Under the pieces are notes generated by a model. The model searched no databases and was not told the origin of the DNA. It saw only the letters and a program-made list of their open reading frames with translations. Positions 8,701 through 8,999 of a DNA stretch of 8,999 nucleotides are shown here, piece after piece (positions within the stretch are counted from its first letter, which is position 1; each line of letters starts with the position of its first letter). Origin of the DNA: Candidatus Multiplicimicrobium inquinatum (GTDB lineage Bacteria; Omnitrophota; Omnitrophia; Omnitrophales; Aquincolibacteriaceae); NCBI GenBank assembly GCA_002344825.1, contig DDUN01000056.1, positions 1 through 8,999 on the forward strand, in the 5' to 3' direction. The position numbers and the translations under genes were made by a program.

Positions 8701-8999
8701 TTGGTTCTGAAGCTTATACGCAGCAATTTGTTGATAAAGATATCAGTGTGGGCGGTTTAACTGGCGATTGGGTGCGGGTGCAGACCCAGCTTGCTTCTGA
8801 CTTTACGGCTACCGCCGCAACTGATTATTTGCGCCAATTAATCCAAGATGGCGTGACGTATGTGATCAGTGATTTAGACAGCAATTTCGCGGAAACTGCG
8901 GACACGACTTATACGAAGCCGGAAAAGGATAAAACGAAAGCGTTACCTGCGGGAGTTGCGGGCGGGACCTGGATTAAAGTGACTTCAAATTTTGGGTCT
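2742..8999 (+). CDS. giant secreted YD/RHS-like repeat protein, 3' end beyond window
   Basis: One frame runs without a stop from the ATG at 2742 to the edge: 2086 codons, C-terminus unseen. An in-frame TAA at 2715-2717 and the absence of another ATG fix the start; the ribosome site is weak (GAGAGAG at 2724-2730). Residues 1-37 are a Sec signal peptide: basic start, hydrophobic FISLAVVFFFLTTSL at 16-30, probable cut after ATA at 37; no lipobox. An acidic linker follows, then a beta-rich region (about 115-740) with one clear YD motif, YHYDESGRR (636-644). Next are a glycine-rich/helical/polyproline insert (741-842), four loop-plus-YD modules (884-1250), two 29-residue repeats (1322-1388), DG-x4-Y strands (1434-1600), and a less repetitive region with cysteine pairs and EF-hand-like loops. 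YD repeats build beta shells in RHS/teneurin-type proteins, so a cell-surface or released wrapper, adhesin or toxin carrier is possible. No core-cleavage site, transmembrane segment beyond the signal, or enzyme domain is visible. Function is unknown. Confidence 0.9.
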   Translation, partial: MNPKKNPARFSVMTRFISLAVVFFFLTTSLDIQLATASLISSSLPRSQTPDDILYMNDMQGLLGRQDGNPLSQNGEASPEEAGALPEQDPALAKESDVLNVVENPLSPAEGVTKVGEESSTLNGKTVVTWNYSDGTYFAFNEDDKRIVAIGDFTSSEFQNEIEKREFSYGTSTVTVTTRGLNGRFDVYQTFGLDSNGNLSDLLESGYLIDGQSVVMQVYAADTITYYQTDEAGSIERIYERNENGTAGRLISFHDLTNPTSASYKITYDDVAQTKRVTENVAGGTFWVYAANDTLFKSPISLGQGTSRIDLTTHLRFGQNLNVYRTWDAAAAGNSAEAGAVPTNYILRERLENSGIGRVIKAVDEQTDLEYVYDDGQGAEASTLTILNYKNGTFLKFVPAPGADPKSPDAWISNFTHLVSTGAFEIVSGAPVYKAKLMKQAGVWVLLDANDPLNFKVFEALPNQDMGSLLRLRGPPAEDVSNRVDHVYEYDLVAETVRVYDVTHLVYATYRYDADTLPELLDRGSFQIDSQLLTSDSFFPYADHAVFSAITPLSDPDAIKDSFYQLAEQSFQNLFAAEAETWTRGLVLSADIRNSNLAVVEIKSGESTFFFSVNLEISQSILMTESMVVSGKTQVYHYDESGRRVKLVDDAGVMLKTFHYGTDKDEYTEIDYTTKGFLIYRLNDDGKSAGELLRSGFFDDASREYSLKLAGSETYEYFNYGADQEFLTEDDQSIQNLTRTGGAAGGSAGASGGGFLGGGGGASDSDGDRLKKLAKDLQECQKELKFGRKSSSECQDILEKLEDIQNRMGAPGGGMSLGGGGEGVFDEQTQELNESEPVPPPPFLPDILAAGIAPILSPNASVTYNEDGSAWIDLDGTRQLWLTGDDGQLGTADDRMSELRKQNEVGETIQILYDAKGRATTVNNLNSGQELVRYSYNDTAKVMTVSQTNGQIHQYRYASDSSPYDADGLISFSYLNAKGERLTQSYESGRLTSLANEATGELTEYDYDLAVNAVSITKSDGSAWVVSLGGDGKLGTADDFIVSAQIAGSERFTAEYDSIGRLLSLLDREANMLTSYVYGLDGRVTVETKNAQTSMLLNSSQIALGADGLLGSADDLMISANGFLNGEAFTQIFDAAGQLISYDRYDNVLVRDAQGRLLRADGSFALTEAEAASKAVRQKTQYDWQNGQVSLATYRFNDQGLLLQEPSERLSYSLGSDQKYGTADDRLLNALIYDYSKKTYSEQVYDDQGRVTFYKNLSSGDELMYTYDDLKGTVKVSSSLGGFYQIYQYDSNHAGDFKYASLIEEERSGQRRTWDVNQGVKSVTDAVGTTTYYQDGKIQSVVDRHGNMLQSSSGQSGITSVTDSKGVTTYYRHGQIQSIVDKSGNVLREYQHIVDQSGQLKDLAFDKSGLSSKTTDLGDPDGDGNMNYQIAFSNGVLLRYEVANGSVILEQSTDIQGSEFVQGADAASAKLRITFNDGRIVTYAQKAGLYEMESVQDISGAIERYFYYEAVNGADVANPDLDYSVRADGSIVYYKKDEQGSTVNSQSTNSPMIDRIESAGKSVVQYFYGEDDKIERTEERSLKYADRRLMTITYYDANSRVSYGYQYDFDGQEVVLRTDYVYFSEDQESDDFQRVKTVSQYDVSDLADPAVGGEKVSVTHYMPEGDCQRCDVFGSGKIDYAESFDQDQKLVSRDVYDYSVHTLEKITSYAPVLGAENCDVVSNCLKRGETLFETGEYFEQRAVRTISYVHDNAFPNDPAKSKATSYDVLKYKAGTNEYDFTERYKVVNGVDASQATPAESDRDTLLSVFRQSQAGEGLFVVHDFGKDFVEGSEDDSYVVQESIDAPAGFLTSDIKEEGSEIKSYKKYTGGSFADEGEYDLTRFEEMTSRIVQFSSRSDENLVYLKSFIFDEGTHTGEYEWLTQKNHPDAQGLDAGLITDQTVVETKTFSDSTFSLMKSHAMQLDVNGDGSQVRVKSWSVNEQGQDVVGSEAYTQQFVDKDISVGGLTGDWVRVQTQLASDFTATAATDYLRQLIQDGVTYVISDLDSNFAETADTTYTKPEKDKTKALPAGVAGGTWIKVTSNFGS
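4962..5267 (+). other. glycine-rich / helical / glycine-rich / polyproline insert in the giant protein
   Basis: Residues 741-763 are mostly glycine, alanine and serine (GGSAGASGGG, GGGGG). Residues 770-808 are strongly charged and leucine-patterned, predicted helix or short coiled coil, with cysteines C780 and C794 each in an E-C-Q context. Residues 809-823 are glycine-rich again, and PPPP stands at 839-842. The composition is unlike the flanking beta-repeat sequence. It looks like a flexible hinge carrying a short helical oligomerisation or docking element; that role is inference. Confidence 0.7.
5391..5495 (+). repeat. loop-plus-YD module, copy 1
   Basis: Residues 884-918 of the giant protein. 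Acidic loop GDDGQLGTADD (884-894), an 18-residue linker, then YDAKGR (913-918). It is preceded by DGSAW at 867-871, which also precedes copy 2. The acidic loop could bind calcium; this is inferred from aspartate spacing only. Confidence 0.75.
5478..5621 (+). repeat. 48-residue YD repeat, copy a
   Basis: Residues 913-960, starting YDAKGR, with NLNSG-x-EL in the middle and ending in alternating tyrosines (HQYRY). It aligns with residues 1245-1292: 9 of the first 16 positions are identical, and the later Y-x-Y and V-x-V pattern is shared. Confidence 0.7.
5826..5924 (+). repeat. loop-plus-YD module, copy 2
   Basis: Residues 1029-1061. Acidic loop GGDGKLGTADD (1029-1039), a 16-residue linker, then YDSIGR (1056-1061). 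DGSAW at 1020-1024 precedes it as in copy 1, but closer to the loop. Confidence 0.75.
6054..6155 (+). repeat. loop-plus-YD module, copy 3 (divergent)
   Basis: Residues 1105-1138. Acidic loop GADGLLGSADD (1105-1115), a 17-residue linker, then FDAAGQ (1133-1138). Three key positions have drifted: T to S in the loop, Y to F and R to Q in the YD part. Confidence 0.7.
6384..6491 (+). repeat. loop-plus-YD module, copy 4
   Basis: Residues 1215-1250. Acidic loop GSDQKYGTADD (1215-1225), a 19-residue linker, then YDDQGR (1245-1250). It leads directly into copy b of the 48-residue YD repeat, as copy 1 leads into copy a. Confidence 0.72.
6474..6617 (+). repeat. 48-residue YD repeat, copy b
   Basis: Residues 1245-1292, starting YDDQGR, with NLSSG-x-EL in the middle and ending YQIYQYDSN. 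It lies 332 residues after copy a, and the acidic loops before the two copies are 331 apart, so the whole segment looks like one old duplication. Confidence 0.7.
6705..6791 (+). repeat. 29-residue SVTD repeat, copy 1
   Basis: Residues 1322-1350, beginning SVTDAVGTTTYY and ending DRHGNMLQ. It is 18 of 29 identical to residues 1360-1388 without gaps. The YY and DxxGN elements resemble the two strands of a YD hairpin. Confidence 0.8.
6819..6905 (+). repeat. 29-residue SVTD repeat, copy 2
   Basis: Residues 1360-1388, beginning SVTDSKGVTTYY and ending DKSGNVLR. The start-to-start distance from copy 1 is 38 residues; a short serine/glutamine/glycine-rich spacer separates them. Confidence 0.8.
6996..7022 (+). 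other. EF-hand-like acidic loop DPDGDGNMN in the giant protein
   Basis: Residues 1419-1427 show D-x-D-x-D-G-N, the pattern of calcium-binding loops in EF-hand, dockerin and thrombospondin-type repeats. The usual acidic residue at loop position 12 is absent, so binding is uncertain. Confidence 0.5.
7740..7787 (+). other. CxxC motif followed by an EF-hand-like loop
   Basis: C1667-Q-R-C1670 is followed at once by DVFGSGKIDYAE (1671-1682). The loop has D at position 1, S at 5, G at 6, I at 8, D at 9 and E at 12, matching the EF-hand pattern except for the aromatic at 3. In a secreted protein the CxxC is more likely a disulfide than a redox centre or zinc site. A second cysteine pair, C1718 and C1724, follows about 50 residues later. 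Confidence 0.5.

Overview
The window is bacterial, moderately AT-rich, and densely coded on the + strand only. It has two parts separated by a 219-base intergenic region. I see no rRNA, tRNA, insertion sequence, integrase, CRISPR array or phage gene.

Part 1 (1-2522) is the end of a tightly coupled metabolic operon. It holds the 3' part of korA, complete korB, and a small two-CBS-domain protein. Stop and start codons overlap at both junctions (ATGA at 973-976, TAATG at 2005-2009). KorA and KorB form a thiamine-diphosphate, iron-sulfur 2-oxoacid:ferredoxin oxidoreductase, most like the 2-oxoglutarate type. This enzyme links 2-oxoglutarate and succinyl-CoA to ferredoxin reduction. The CBS protein keeps both S-x-x-D nucleotide-binding motifs and could sense adenylates for the same complex.

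Part 2 (2742 to the window edge) is one uninterrupted reading frame of 2086 codons with no stop. It encodes a giant secreted protein with a clear signal peptide and relatives of YD/RHS repeats. The N-terminal third is beta-rich. It is followed by a glycine-rich / charged helix / glycine-rich / polyproline insert, then a repeat region. In the repeat region an acidic loop of the form G-x-D-G-x-L-G-T-A-D-D occurs four times, each followed 17-20 residues later by a YD-x-x-G-R motif. Next come a pair of 29-residue repeats and a stretch of DG-x4-Y strands. The C-terminal part is less repetitive and carries cysteine pairs and EF-hand-like acidic loops. A near-consensus sigma-70 promoter (TTGACG, 17 bases, TATACT) sits directly upstream, so the gene appears to have its own promoter.

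Organism: a ferredoxin-dependent KorAB next to an enormous secreted YD-type protein fits an anaerobic or microaerophilic environmental bacterium. Giant repeat proteins of this sort are known from uncultured PVC-group lineages such as Omnitrophota. That placement is an inference from overall style; no marker gene here proves it.

The most notable object is the giant protein and its composite loop-plus-YD module. Its C-terminus, which would decide between adhesin, toxin-delivery shell and structural surface protein, lies beyond the window.
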